Part shown: positions 25,350 through 35,500 of the stretch, piece by piece
Layout: each line of letters starts with the position of its first letter
Position numbering within the stretch: position 1 is the stretch's first letter
DNA from: Streptomyces sp. FIT100
GTDB taxonomy: Bacteria; Actinomycetota; Actinomycetes; Streptomycetales; Streptomycetaceae
Assembly (NCBI RefSeq): GCF_024584805.1
Contig: NZ_CP075715.1
Span: 186,001 to 250,000, forward strand
Length of the DNA: 64,000 bases
Direction: 5' to 3'
Notes under the pieces: generated by a model
Told to the model about the DNA's origin: nothing
Database searches by the model: none
Seen by the model: only the letters and a program-made list of their open reading frames with translations
Position numbers and translations under genes: made by a program

Positions 25350-27200
25350 ATGCCGACGCACATGGGCTATCCCGGCGTATACATCGAGGAAGTTCCCAGC
25401 AGCATTCGCACGATCGCCTCGGTCACCACGTCGGTGACCGCTTTCGTGGGACACACCCGCCGGGGTCCGCTCAACCAACCCGTGCGGATCACCAGTTTCG
25501 CGGAGTTCGAGCGCCGCTTCGGCGGGCTGACCTCCCGCAGCGCCGTCGGCTACGCGGTGCACCAGTTCTTCGGCAACGGCGGCACGGTCGCCGTGATCGT
25601 CCGCGTGGCGAAGGCGGGCAGCGGCGAGGAAGCCTGCACCACGCTCAACTCCACCGAGGGCCACAGCGAGTGCCCGGTGCTCGAGGTGCACGCCAAGGAG
25701 CCCGGCGTCTGGGGCTCCGGGCTGCGGGTGGCCGTCGACCACGACACGCCCAGCCCGGACAGGACGTTCAACCTCCATGTCCTGGACGCGCGCGGCGGGG
25801 CCCGGGAGACCTTCACCGGTCTGTCCATGGACACCGGGCACGGCCGCTTCGTCGAGACGGTCGTCAACGCAGGCTCCTCGCTCGTCCGGGTGAAGGCGCT
25901 GGACGAGGACCGCCCCGACCCCTCCGGCACGGTCTCGAAGCCGTTCGCCGCCGAACTGCCCGCTCTGGACGTCGAGCTGAAGGTCAAGATCGGCGATGTG
26001 GAGCGGGAGTTCACCCTCCACGAGCCCGACACCGACGGCGAGCCTCCTGCCGATGTCACCGAGCTCGCCCTGCTGCTGGAGCGCAAGCTGCGCGCCCTGC
26101 CCGACGCCCCGGGCAAACACGCCTTCGCCGGGGCCGAGGTGACCGCCTTCGGCCGCCGCCTCCAGGTCGTCGCCGGCTCCGTCGACCCCGACGACGTCGT
26201 GCGCTTCGTCGGCGAGTGCGCCAACGACCTCGGCCTTGAGGCATCGGTCAACCCGCCCGTCTTCGCGCTCGACGGCGGCAAGGACGGTGACCCGCCGGGG
26301 CCACGCGACCTGATCGGCAGCGAGGCCCGCAAGACCGGTGTCCAGGCGCTGCGCGACGTCGACGACGTCAATCTGCTGTCGCTGCCCGAGCTTTCGGCGT
26401 ACGAGTCGGCGCAGGACATGGTCACCGTGCTCTCCGCGGCCGAGCAGCTCTGCCGGGAGCGGCGGATCTTCCTGCTCGTGGACGCGCCGTCGGCCTGGGG
26501 CAGCGTGGACGCCGCGCGCGCCGGGATCGGCGCCTTCGACGCCGTACGCAGCGACCACGCGGCGCTCTACTTCCCGGAGCTCCAGCTCACCGACCCGCTC
26601 ACCGGCCGGCTGCGGGCGTTCCCGCCCTCGGGCGCGATCGCGGGCGTCATCGCCCGTACGGACGGGGAGCGCGGCGTGTGGAAGGCGCCGGCCGGGACCG
26701 AGGCACGGCTCGCGGGCGTGCGGTCCCTCTCGGTGAAACTGACCGACCGGGAGAACGGGCTGCTCAACCCGCTGGGCGTGAACTGCCTGCGCACCTTCCC
26801 GGTGGTCGGCCCGCTGGTGTGGGGCGCGCGCACGCTCGCCGGCGCGGAGGCGCTGGAGAGCGAGTGGCGGTACGTGCCGGTGCGCCGGCTCGCGCTCCAT
26901 GTGGAGGAGAGCCTGCACCGCGGCCTCCAGTGGGTGGTGTTCGAGCCCAATGACGAACAGCTGTGGCAGCAGATCCGGCTCAAGGCGTCGGCGTATCTGA
27001 ACGACCTTTTCCGGCAGGGGGCCTTCAAGGGCGCCACGCCGCGCGAGGCGTACTTCGTCAAATGCGACAAGGACACCACGACGGACGCCGACATCGAGCG
27101 CGGCGTGGTCAATGTCGTGATCGGCATCGCACCGGTCAGGCCGGCGGAGTTCGTGATCGTGCGGATTCAGCAGATCGCCGGGCAGTTCGACCTCTCGTAA
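25350..27200 (+). CDS. cis2: Contractile injection system sheath protein
   Basis: 616 aa. The ATG at 25350 has GGAGGGGGA directly upstream; the in-frame GTG-type extension to 25323 is not needed. MPTHMGYPGVYIEEVPSSI and TSVTAFVGHTRRGP are hallmark N-terminal motifs of phage-tail/CIS sheath proteins, and the C-terminal part (about 380-600) has the conserved sheath core ending with the VGIAPVRPAEFVIVRIQQIAG strand that interlinks subunits. It forms the outer contractile cylinder that drives the inner tube through the target. First gene of the locus; the tube gene follows after 30 bp. No prophage head, packaging or integrase genes are nearby. Confidence 0.95.
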   Translation: MPTHMGYPGVYIEEVPSSIRTIASVTTSVTAFVGHTRRGPLNQPVRITSFAEFERRFGGLTSRSAVGYAVHQFFGNGGTVAVIVRVAKAGSGEEACTTLNSTEGHSECPVLEVHAKEPGVWGSGLRVAVDHDTPSPDRTFNLHVLDARGGARETFTGLSMDTGHGRFVETVVNAGSSLVRVKALDEDRPDPSGTVSKPFAAELPALDVELKVKIGDVEREFTLHEPDTDGEPPADVTELALLLERKLRALPDAPGKHAFAGAEVTAFGRRLQVVAGSVDPDDVVRFVGECANDLGLEASVNPPVFALDGGKDGDPPGPRDLIGSEARKTGVQALRDVDDVNLLSLPELSAYESAQDMVTVLSAAEQLCRERRIFLLVDAPSAWGSVDAARAGIGAFDAVRSDHAALYFPELQLTDPLTGRLRAFPPSGAIAGVIARTDGERGVWKAPAGTEARLAGVRSLSVKLTDRENGLLNPLGVNCLRTFPVVGPLVWGARTLAGAEALESEWRYVPVRRLALHVEESLHRGLQWVVFEPNDEQLWQQIRLKASAYLNDLFRQGAFKGATPREAYFVKCDKDTTTDADIERGVVNVVIGIAPVRPAEFVIVRIQQIAGQFDLS

Positions 27201-27230
27201 CCCTAGGAAAAAGGAACACGAAGGAAACCG

Positions 27231-27755
27231 ATGGCTGAGTTCCAGATTAACGCCCATCGCTTCGACCCCTACAAGAATTTCAAGTTCCTGGTTCTGTGGG
27301 ACGGTCGAACGGTCGCGGGCATCAGCAAGATCAGTCCTCTGAAGCGCACCACCGAGGTGGTCAAGCACCGGCACGGCGGCGACCCGAGTTCGCCGCGCAA
27401 GTCGCCGGGCCGCTCCGAATTCGAGGGCGTCACGCTCGAACGCGGCGTGACGCACGACCCGGAGTTCGACCGCTGGGCCAACAAGGTCTGGCAGGTGGGC
27501 GCCGGGCTCGGCTCGGAGGTCTCGCTGCGTGACTTCCGCAAGGACATCATCATCCAGGTCCTCAACGAGGCCGGGCAGGTGGCCGTCTCGCACAAGCTGT
27601 ACCGGGCCTGGGTGAGCGAGTACCAGGTGCTCGGTGAACTCGACGCGAACGCGAACGCCGTCGCCATCCAGAGCGTGAAGCTCGAATGCGAGGGCTGGGA
27701 GCGGGACTACGAGGTGGAGGAGCCGGTCGAGCCCTCGTTCACCCATCCGGCCTGA
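27231..27755 (+). CDS. cis1: CIS inner tube protein (T4 gp19-like)
   Basis: 174 aa. Opens MAEFQINAHRFDPYKNFKFL, typical of the gp19/Hcp-like tube family, with GISKISPLKRTTEVVKHRHGG and the conserved ITLERGVT-type motif (VTLERGVTHDPEFDRWANKV). Hexameric rings stack to give the inner tube that carries cargo in its lumen. Ribosome site GAAGGAAA before the ATG. The sheath gene is immediately upstream, the standard pairing. Confidence 0.95.
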   Translation: MAEFQINAHRFDPYKNFKFLVLWDGRTVAGISKISPLKRTTEVVKHRHGGDPSSPRKSPGRSEFEGVTLERGVTHDPEFDRWANKVWQVGAGLGSEVSLRDFRKDIIIQVLNEAGQVAVSHKLYRAWVSEYQVLGELDANANAVAIQSVKLECEGWERDYEVEEPVEPSFTHPA

Positions 27756-27793
27756 ACAGGCACCGCAGTTCCGTTCCACAGGAGGGTTGAGCG

Positions 27794-28555
27794 ATGGCGC
27801 GTGGCGTGCCGGTGACGGGGCCTGCGGAGCTGCTCGCCACCTGGGAGGCCGGGCTGGCGCAGCACGACGCGGGACGGTCCCTGCTGCTGCACCGGGCGGC
27901 CCGCCCGGGGGCCGGCACCGACGAGCTGCTGGCGGTGCCGGTCGGCGAGCGGGAGGCCGACCTGTTCGCGCTGCGCCGGGCGCTGTTCGGCGAGCGGATG
28001 CAGGTGCGCATCGAGTGCGCGGCGTGCGGCGAGTCGATGGAGTTCGACCTCGACGCGACGCTGCTGGGCGAACGGGACGGCCGGGAAGCCCGCGGGCCGC
28101 TGCGCGTGACGGAGGGCGAGTGGGTGGTCGAGTTCCGGCTGCCGGCCGTCGCCGATCTCGCGGCGGCCGCGGCCTCGGCCGATCCGGCCGGTGCGCGCGA
28201 GGTGCTGCTGGCACGCTGCACGGTCTCCGCCGTACGGGCCGGGGCGGCCGTGCCTCCGGAACACCTGGCCGCGCTGCTTCCCGAGCCGGTGCAGCGGCGG
28301 CTCGCGGAGGCGGTCGAGGAGGCCGATCCGGCGGCGGACGTGACGCTGAACGTGTCCTGTCCCGAGTGCGGCGAGGCCACCCCGGCCGAGCTGGACATCA
28401 CCTCCTACCTGTGGACCGAACTCGACAGCTGGGCGCGGGACCTGATGCTCGACGTCCATCTGCTCGCCACCGCCTACGGGTGGAGCGAGCCGGAGATCCT
28501 GGCGCTCAGCCCGCTGCGGCGTCGCTACTACCTGGAGCTGTGCGCGGATGCCTGA
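27794..28555 (+). CDS. T4-type baseplate hub assembly chaperone-like protein
   Basis: 253 aa. Resembles the gp26/T4_baseplate family found in eCIS loci between tube and cap genes. Two zinc-ribbon-like pairs are visible, CAAC (C75, C78) and CPEC (C189, C192), which may together bind one metal ion. The C-terminal LDVHLLATAYGWSEPEILAL ... RRRYYLELC is the characteristic family end. It probably helps hub/baseplate assembly and may not remain in the particle. AGGAGGG lies 9 nt before the ATG. The stop overlaps the next gene by 8 bp. Confidence 0.82.
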   Translation: MARGVPVTGPAELLATWEAGLAQHDAGRSLLLHRAARPGAGTDELLAVPVGEREADLFALRRALFGERMQVRIECAACGESMEFDLDATLLGERDGREARGPLRVTEGEWVVEFRLPAVADLAAAAASADPAGAREVLLARCTVSAVRAGAAVPPEHLAALLPEPVQRRLAEAVEEADPAADVTLNVSCPECGEATPAELDITSYLWTELDSWARDLMLDVHLLATAYGWSEPEILALSPLRRRYYLELCADA

Positions 28556-29273
28556 CCACTTCGACCGGCTGCTCGCCCGGCACACGGGCCCCGCCGCCGC
28601 GGCTCGCGGGGCGACGCGGGTACGGCCTCGGCTTCCGGGCCCCTTCGAGCGGGTCGAGGTGCTGCGCACCGCACCGCCGGAACCCGGCGAGCCGGCCCCG
28701 CTGGTCCCGCTCGCGGCGGAGCGGTCGGCGGGCCCCACGGCCCCGGTCCGGCACGAGCGCGAGGTGCGGACGGAGCGGGAGGCCGTCGTGCGGACCGAGG
28801 CGGTCCCGCCCGGGGAGCCGGAGCGGGCCCCTGCCGCCCCCGCCGTGCAGAGCCCGCTGCTGCGGCCCGTGGCGAACGCCGCTCCGCGGCCACGTCCGGA
28901 GGCCGCCGAAAACTCACGTGCACCGCGGCGTACTGCGGCGCGTGCCCTGCCGGACGCGTCGGCGCCGCGGCCCGCGGCGGCCGGGCGTGGCGCGGAGGCC
29001 GCGCCTGTGGCCGCGCTCGCGGCGCCCGTACGGCCACGCGGCGCCGACGGCGCGGCCGTCGCCGCCCGCGGGGTGGCCCCGAACGGCATCGGCAGGCGCG
29101 CCCCCCGGCCCGCGGAGCGGGTCGTGCACGTACAGATCGGCCGCCTCGAAGTGACTGCTGCCCCACCACCGGGCGCGGGCAGCCCGGCCGCAGGCCGCCC
29201 CGGCGCCGGCGGACGGCCCGGCCCCGCGCTGACCCTCGACGACTATCTGGCCCGCGGCGAGACAAGGGACTGA
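28548..29273 (+). CDS. Disordered CIS-locus protein with conserved C-terminal motif
   Basis: 241 aa overlapping the previous gene by 8 bp. Most of it is Ala/Pro/Arg/Glu-rich and predicted unstructured. The only compact parts are the N-terminal MPDHFDRLLARHTGP and the C-terminal HVQIGRLEVTA followed by LTLDDYLARGE. A small strand-forming motif of this kind recurs in uncharacterised proteins encoded next to cap genes in eCIS loci (from general knowledge of these loci, not verified here). It could act as an adaptor linking cap, ATPase or chaperone. Function unknown. Confidence 0.7.
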   Translation: MPDHFDRLLARHTGPAAAARGATRVRPRLPGPFERVEVLRTAPPEPGEPAPLVPLAAERSAGPTAPVRHEREVRTEREAVVRTEAVPPGEPERAPAAPAVQSPLLRPVANAAPRPRPEAAENSRAPRRTAARALPDASAPRPAAAGRGAEAAPVAALAAPVRPRGADGAAVAARGVAPNGIGRRAPRPAERVVHVQIGRLEVTAAPPPGAGSPAAGRPGAGGRPGPALTLDDYLARGETRD

Positions 29274-29285
29274 GGAACTGACCCC

Positions 29286-30131
29286 ATGAGCAACGCACTT
29301 GCCGTCGCGACGGTCACCCAGGCGCTGGCCCTGCTCATCGAGAGCAACCTGGGCCCCGAGATGGACATCGCGGTGAAGGTGGAGACCCGCAGGCCCCCGG
29401 CCGAGGCACCGTCCGAGCCGACCGTCAACGTCTTCCTCTACCAGGTCACGCCCAACCCCTCGATGCGCCACCACGACCTTCCGACGCGCGCGTCGGACGG
29501 CACGCTGCTCAAGCGGCCCGCGGCGGCGCTCGACCTGCACTATCTGATCAGCGCGTACGGGGAGGAGGCGGAGCTGGTCGGCCAGCGGCTGATCGGCTGC
29601 GTGGTGCGGACGCTGCACGAAATCTCCGTGCTGCCGCGGGAGTTGATCGAGCTTGCGGCGGAGCGGCCGTATCTGGCGGGCAGCGATCTGGCGCAGTCGC
29701 CGCAGAAGGTGCGGTTCACGCCGACGGTGATGGACGTCGACGAGACGTCCAAGCTCTGGGGGATGCTGCACCAGACGCCGTACGCCCTCTCGGTGGCGTA
29801 CCAGGCCTCGCTGCTCCTCATCGAGGGCCGGGAACAGCCCGCACCGGCGAAGCCGGTCAGGTCGCGCACGGTCCGGGTGGTGCCGTTCGGCGCACAGGCC
29901 GCGCCGGTGCCGCCGGGTGATCCTGGGCCGCCGGACACGGCGCCCCCGGCCGACGAGGCCGCGCCCGCCGGGCCGGAGCCGCGGACGGCCCGGCCCCCGA
30001 AGGCCCCGGCCCCGGCCCCGGCCCCGGCCCCGGCGAAGAAGCGGACCGCCGCCAAGCGCGCCGCTCCCACCCGCGCCCGCAGAACCACGGACGCCAAGGA
30101 CGCCAAGGACGCCAAGGACAACGACAACTGA
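29286..30131 (+). CDS. cis16: CIS cap/tube terminator (Pvc16-like, DUF4255)
   Basis: 281 aa. The DUF4255 domain fills residues 1-180: MSNALAVATVTQALALLIE, VNVFLYQVTPNPSMRHHDLP, LDLHYLISAYGEE, RTLHEISVLPRELI. Pvc16/Afp16 proteins cap the distal end of tube and sheath and set their length together with the tape measure. The last ~90 residues are low-complexity: a (PA)n run from a CCCCGG microsatellite, then a basic KKRTAAKRAAPTRARR stretch and DAKDAKDAKD from 9-bp repeats. Ribosome site GAGGAA. Membership is secure; the tail is unusual. Confidence 0.92.
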   Translation: MSNALAVATVTQALALLIESNLGPEMDIAVKVETRRPPAEAPSEPTVNVFLYQVTPNPSMRHHDLPTRASDGTLLKRPAAALDLHYLISAYGEEAELVGQRLIGCVVRTLHEISVLPRELIELAAERPYLAGSDLAQSPQKVRFTPTVMDVDETSKLWGMLHQTPYALSVAYQASLLLIEGREQPAPAKPVRSRTVRVVPFGAQAAPVPPGDPGPPDTAPPADEAAPAGPEPRTARPPKAPAPAPAPAPAKKRTAAKRAAPTRARRTTDAKDAKDAKDNDN

Positions 30132-30172
30132 GCAGCACGGTGCGCGACACGGGGGTGGGTGAGGACATGACC

Positions 30173-32293
30173 ATGCAGGACGGGCAGGGCCACGGCACGG
30201 ACACCGACGGCCGCGCTTTGGCCGCGGCCGTACGCGCGGTCCTCGCCCGCGTCGACGCGCACGCCTCACGTGCCCGGCGCGCGGGCACGGCGGCGGACGC
30301 CACGGCGGGCGAGGGCCGGGCCGACGCCCCGCGCACCGCAGACCACACGGTCGGCGCCGGCTCCGGCTCCGGCTCGCCAGAAGCCGTACCGGCTGTCCAG
30401 GACGAGAGCGGCGCCCCCGTCCAGGTCCGCACCGCCGCGACGGACACGGCCGGGGGCACGGGGGCGTCCGAGGTCGCCGTCCCCCGCGGGCCCGCGGCGC
30501 TCGACGCGCTCGTCGCCTGCTTCGGGCTCACCGCGTTCGAGCGGGACATCGTCCTCCTGACCGCCGCCGCGGAGCTGGATCCCACCACGGGGACCCGGTG
30601 CTCCGCCGCGAGCGGGGACCCGGACCGTACGCATCCGACGTTCTCTCTCGCGCTCGCCGCGCTGGACGGGCCGCACTGGAGTGCGGTGACGCCGGTCGGC
30701 CCGCTGCGCCGGTGGCGGTTGGTGGAGCTGGACGACGAGACCCGGCTGACGGCGTCGCGGGTCCGGCTCGACGAGCGGATCCTGCACTTCCTCGTCGGCT
30801 CGCCCTATCTGGACGCGCGGCTGCACGGGCTGCTCCGCCGCACGGCCGTGCCGGACGCGCTCCCCGCTTCCTACGACGAGGCGGCGAGCCGTATCGCCAG
30901 GGGCTGGACAGGGCCGGGCGCCGCCCGGCACGCGCCGTTGCGGGTCGAACTGGTCGGCGGCGACCTGCGCTCGCGCGCCGACATCGCCGCCGCTGCCGCC
31001 CGTCGCTCCGGGCTCGGGCTGTACGCGATGGCCGCCGACGACATCCCCACCGACCCGGTCGAGCGCGACCGGCTGGCGCGGCTGTGGCAGCGCGAGGCGA
31101 TCCTGCTGCCCGCCGCGCTGCTCGTCGAGGTCGGCGACCTCGACCGCGAACAGGCCGCCGCCACCGACGCGTTCATCGAGGGCGCCGCCGTACCGCTGGT
31201 CGTGTCCGGCGACGATCCGCGCAGGACCGGGCGCCCGCGCGGCGAGCGGGTGACCGTTCCGGAACTGGACGCGGACGAGCAGCTGGACGTGTGGACGGAT
31301 GCCTTCGCGGGCGTACCCGACGTCTCCGATGACGATCTGCGCAAGCTGGTGGAGCAGTTCTCGCTGCCCCCGCATCTGGTGCGCTCCGCGGGCGCGGCGG
31401 TCGCACGGGACCTGCCCGGCGAGGACGAGCTGGACGCCACGGGGCTGGCCTGGCGGGCCGGGCTCACCGAGGCCCGTATGGGCATGGACGAGCTGGGCCG
31501 GCGGATCGGGCCACGGGCGTCCTGGCACGATCTGGTGCTGGCGGAGCGGCAGGTGAAGATCCTGCGCGAGATCGTCGCGCATGTGCGTCAGCGCCCGACC
31601 GTCCACCGGGAATGGGGCTTCGCCTCGACGCTGCGCCGCGGCCTCGGCGTCACCGCCCTCTTCGCCGGCGGCTCCGGCACCGGGAAGACCCTCGCGGCCG
31701 AGGTGATGGCGAGGGAGCTGGGGCTGGATCTGTTCGTCATCGATCTGTCCCAGGTGGTCAGCAAGTACATCGGCGAGACGGAGAAGAACCTCCGCAGGGT
31801 CTTCGACGCCGCCGAACGCGGCGGCGCACTGCTGCTGTTCGACGAGGCCGACGCGCTCTTCGGCAAGCGCAGCGAGGTCAAGGACAGCCACGACCGGTAC
31901 GCGAACCTGGAGGTCAGCTATCTGCTGATGCGGATGGAGGCGTACCGGGGCCTCGCGATCCTGACGACCAACATGAAGCAGGCGCTGGACACGGCGTTCA
32001 TGCGGCGCATCCGCTTCGTCGTCGACTTCCCGTTCCCCGCCGAGAGCGAGCGGGCCGAGATCTGGCGCCGGGTGCTGCCCGCGCGGGCCCCGATGAAGGA
32101 CATCGATCCGGAGCTGCTGGCCCGGCTGACGGTCGCGGGCGGTTCGATCCGCAACATCGCGCTGTCGGGCGCGTTCCTCGCCGCCGAGGAGGGCGACCGG
32201 CTCCAGATGCGGCACATGCTGGAGGCGGCCCGTACCGAATACCTCAAGCTGGACCGCTCCTTGACCCCGTCGGAGGTGCAGGGATGGGTCTGA
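30173..32293 (+). CDS. cis15: CIS AAA+ ATPase (Pvc15-like)
   Basis: 706 aa. GAGG lies 8 nt before the ATG at 30173; ATG at 30167 and GTG at 30140 are alternatives. After a disordered ~100-residue N-terminus comes a helical domain, then an AAA+ module: Walker A GGSGTGKT (499-506), VSKYIGETEKNLRRVFD, Walker B LLLFDEADALFGKR near 555, sensor 1 LTTNMKQALD and arginine finger FMRRIRF. Pvc15/Afp15 ATPases are needed for particle maturation and/or cargo loading, and are a hallmark that separates eCIS from phage tails. Overlaps the next start by 10 bp. Confidence 0.93.
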   Translation: MQDGQGHGTDTDGRALAAAVRAVLARVDAHASRARRAGTAADATAGEGRADAPRTADHTVGAGSGSGSPEAVPAVQDESGAPVQVRTAATDTAGGTGASEVAVPRGPAALDALVACFGLTAFERDIVLLTAAAELDPTTGTRCSAASGDPDRTHPTFSLALAALDGPHWSAVTPVGPLRRWRLVELDDETRLTASRVRLDERILHFLVGSPYLDARLHGLLRRTAVPDALPASYDEAASRIARGWTGPGAARHAPLRVELVGGDLRSRADIAAAAARRSGLGLYAMAADDIPTDPVERDRLARLWQREAILLPAALLVEVGDLDREQAAATDAFIEGAAVPLVVSGDDPRRTGRPRGERVTVPELDADEQLDVWTDAFAGVPDVSDDDLRKLVEQFSLPPHLVRSAGAAVARDLPGEDELDATGLAWRAGLTEARMGMDELGRRIGPRASWHDLVLAERQVKILREIVAHVRQRPTVHREWGFASTLRRGLGVTALFAGGSGTGKTLAAEVMARELGLDLFVIDLSQVVSKYIGETEKNLRRVFDAAERGGALLLFDEADALFGKRSEVKDSHDRYANLEVSYLLMRMEAYRGLAILTTNMKQALDTAFMRRIRFVVDFPFPAESERAEIWRRVLPARAPMKDIDPELLARLTVAGGSIRNIALSGAFLAAEEGDRLQMRHMLEAARTEYLKLDRSLTPSEVQGWV

Positions 32294-32589
32294 CCGAGGG
32301 ACGCCCGCGTCGGCCGGCGGACACCGTACGCGTGGACATCGGCGAGCTCGTGCTCGACGGCTTCGCCCGGGGCGTCGACCCGGAACGGGTGTCGGCGGCC
32401 TTCCGGGCCGAGCTGGCCCGGCTCGTACGGGAGCGGGGGGTGCCGCTCGCCGCGGACGGCGGGCGCGCGATGGACGGCCTCGCCGGCCTGCCGCCGCTGC
32501 CCGCGACCACGTCCGCGCGCCGCCTCGGCCAGGAGCTGGCGCGCGCCGTCCACGCGGGGCTCTCGGGACGGGGGGAGGTCGCACGATGA
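32284..32589 (+). CDS. Small CIS-locus protein of unknown function
   Basis: 101 aa. The ATG at 32284 lies inside the last codons of the ATPase gene and its stop overlaps the ATG of the next gene (ATGA), so it is translationally coupled on both sides. Sequence features: RVDIGELVLDGFARGVDPERVSAAFRAELARLVRERGVP at residues ~13-50 (a strand plus helix), then a linker and the helical RRLGQELARAVHAGL. Its fixed place between the ATPase and the cargo gene suggests a cargo-loading adaptor or chaperone; that is inference. Confidence 0.75.
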   Translation: MGLTEGRPRRPADTVRVDIGELVLDGFARGVDPERVSAAFRAELARLVRERGVPLAADGGRAMDGLAGLPPLPATTSARRLGQELARAVHAGLSGRGEVAR

Positions 32590-35500
32590 GCACCTCGCAC
32601 GCCCAGGAGGGCCGCTCCGACCAGCAGTCGGCCGGACGCCGCCGGCGCAAGGACCGCGCGGCCTCCCGCGCACCCGAGCCGAAGAACATCGTCAGCGGCG
32701 CGGGACAGCCGCTCGATCTGAGCGTGCGGCGCGAGCTGGAGGAGCAGCTCGGTCACGACTTCGGCCGGGTACGGCTGCACACCGGCCGGGACGCGAGCGC
32801 CCTCACCGAGATGCTGGGCGCGGACGCCGTCGCGGTCGGCCAGGACATCTTCTTCCGCGAGGGCGCCTACCGGCCGGGCACGGCGGACGGGCAGCGCCTC
32901 CTCGCCCACGAACTGCTGCACACGGTCCAGAACCCGGACGGCCTCGGCGCGTTGCGCGCGGGCCGGGACCTCGGTGCGGTGAGCCTGCCGCAGCAGGCGA
33001 TCGAGCGCGAGGCGGAGTCGGCGGCCCGGTCCCTCGTACGGGAACGGGAGCCGGCGGCGCCCGAGGTGGAGCGGGACGAGGCGACCCCCGGCTGGCTGCG
33101 CTACGCCACGGTCGACGCGGACCGCCACCGTATGGAGCAGCTGGACCCGGCGACCCTGGTGGACCGGCTGGCGAACGGGCTGCTGCGCTCGCTGCGCGGC
33201 GACCCCGCGGACCTCTCGGGGCGGGTGCGGCTCGAACTGGCCCGGCTCTCCCCGCAGTTGCAGGACTCGGTGCTGGACCGGCTGGAGACCCGGCTGCTCG
33301 CGCCCGAGTACGACCGCCTCCTCGACCTGGCCGAGCGGTCGGACGCCGGGCCTCCGGAGCTGCAGCCGGCCGGGGTCCCCGAGCCCGAGCCCGATCTCTT
33401 CGCGGAGCTGGGTGTCGAGCGCACCCGGTGGGAGCGCGAGGAGGAGGCCGACCGGGGCGCGGAGAACCAGCGGGCCGAGGACGCACGCGAGGAGCGGCAG
33501 GACGCCAGGGCCCGCGACGAGGAGCAGGGCGGCGACCGGACCAGGGCGCGCGCGGACGCGGCGGCCGAGGACCAGGAGGCCGCGCAGCGCACGGAGCAGG
33601 AGGACGAGCGCGCCCGCTCCCGCGAGCAGGCCGAGCAGGAGCGGGCGCAGGAGGAGGAGAAGCAGGACCAGGACCGGCAGCGGGTCGACGAGACCGCCGA
33701 CGAGCGGGCGCAGGACCGGCAGGAGGGCACCGAGCAGGCCAAGGAGGAGCGCAAGGCCCAGCGCGACCGCGAGGAGAAGGACCCCGCGCAGGCCGACGCC
33801 CCCGGTGCGGACAAGCGCAAGCGCAAGGACGACGCGACGAAGCCGGCGGACGGGTCGAAGCGGGAGGACGTCGACCCGAAGGCGAAGGAACGGCCCGGTC
33901 CCGTACGCCCGGAGAAGGTGGACGAACGCGCCGAGCGGGCGGACAGCGCGCTGTCCGAGCACGGTCTGCACGAGAAGGACGAGGACGAGGGCGAACCCCG
34001 CGAGGAGGAGAAGCCGCTCGGTCTGGAGGCGGGCGCGGAGCGGGAGATCGGCGGCGGGGAGGACACCGGCGGGGGTGGGCACGGGAGCAGCCCCGGACGT
34101 CCACGGCCTCGCGCTGCCGCTCCGGCAGGCCCCGCGGTGGATGAGATCGAGCTCTCGGAGGACAGCTCTCCCAACGCCGTCGCCAACGCGCTGGCGTTCC
34201 CTGAACCGATCCCGGACGACGAGGCGGAGCAGGACGGCGGTCGGTCGGCCGCGCGCGGGGAGACCTCGCCCGGTGAGCGTTCCGAGCCGGAGGAATCCGA
34301 CGCTGCCGACACGGGCCAGGACCAGGAGATCGGGCCGGACCCGCAGGCCGCCGGCAAGGAGGACCCCGCCCCGGAGACCGAGGAGCCCGGCTCCGTCCAA
34401 CAGCCTGACGGAGCCGGCGCCAAGGCGGGTGAGGACCCTGCGGCCCCGGAGAGCGAGGCCCCCGGGACGGAGGAGGGAACGCCGGACGCCCAGGAGGCCC
34501 CGCAGGAGGTGCAGAAGGACAAGGACCAGCGGGACGAGGCGGAGGAGCGGGACCGGGAGGGCGGCACCCGGGGCACGGCCGCGGAGAAGCCGAGGACTCG
34601 GTCGAGTGCGCCCGCTGCCCGGGAGGAGCGCGACGGACCCGCCGGCCCTGCCCCGGCGTCGGGCCTCACACCCGCCGGGCCTCGAACGGAGCGGACTCCC
34701 GTCGAGGACCGCAGGCCCTCCCCCGCAGTACAACGAACAACCGAACCGTTGAAGGGCGACCACGACGCACCGGCGCCGAAGAGCGTCATCCCGAAGGAAA
34801 GCGGTGCGGGGGCCGCACCGAGCGGCACGGTCGGCGGCAGTGCATCGGCTGGGCCCTCTGCTGCCGCCGGCCCAGGCAGCGCACCCTCGACAGCGCAGGC
34901 CGCGATGAGCCCGGCGGCCGAACAGGCCGAAAGCCCCGGCCGGTTGGGCGCACCCGCGCCCGAGGGCGCCAAGGCGCAGCCCGAGGCGTCGCTGGAGAAG
35001 GACGGCGGCGGCTGCGCCCCGCCCGAGCCCGCGGCGGAGAAGGAGGAGGGCGCGGGCGGCTGCGGCGGTGGAGGAGGCGAGGCGGCTCCCGAGGAGAAGC
35101 AGCCCGAGCCGCCGGACGTCTCCGGCCAGGACCCCAAGGCCGCCGTCGCCACGGTCGGCAAACTCGCCCCGGACCAGGCCGCTGCCGCGATGCCCGGTGT
35201 GGACCGCGCGGCGGACAGGAAGGTCGGCGAGGAGCAGCGGCGCCTCGACGCCGCCCCGCCCGAGCGGGAGCGTCCCTCGGGCGCGCCGCGTACGCAGTCG
35301 GGGCCGCCCGAGTCGGCCGCTCCCGCCGCCCCGGTGACGGGCAAGGTCGAGAAGCTCGGTCCTGAGGACCAGGGCGACAAGCAGCGGGCGAAGGGCAGCG
35401 AGAAGGCCCAGGGCGCGAAGCCCACCGACAGCACTCCCCCGCCGCAGGTCCCTGCGGCGGGCAAGGAGTTGAGCGCCGAGGACGCGCAGAGCGTCGACGC

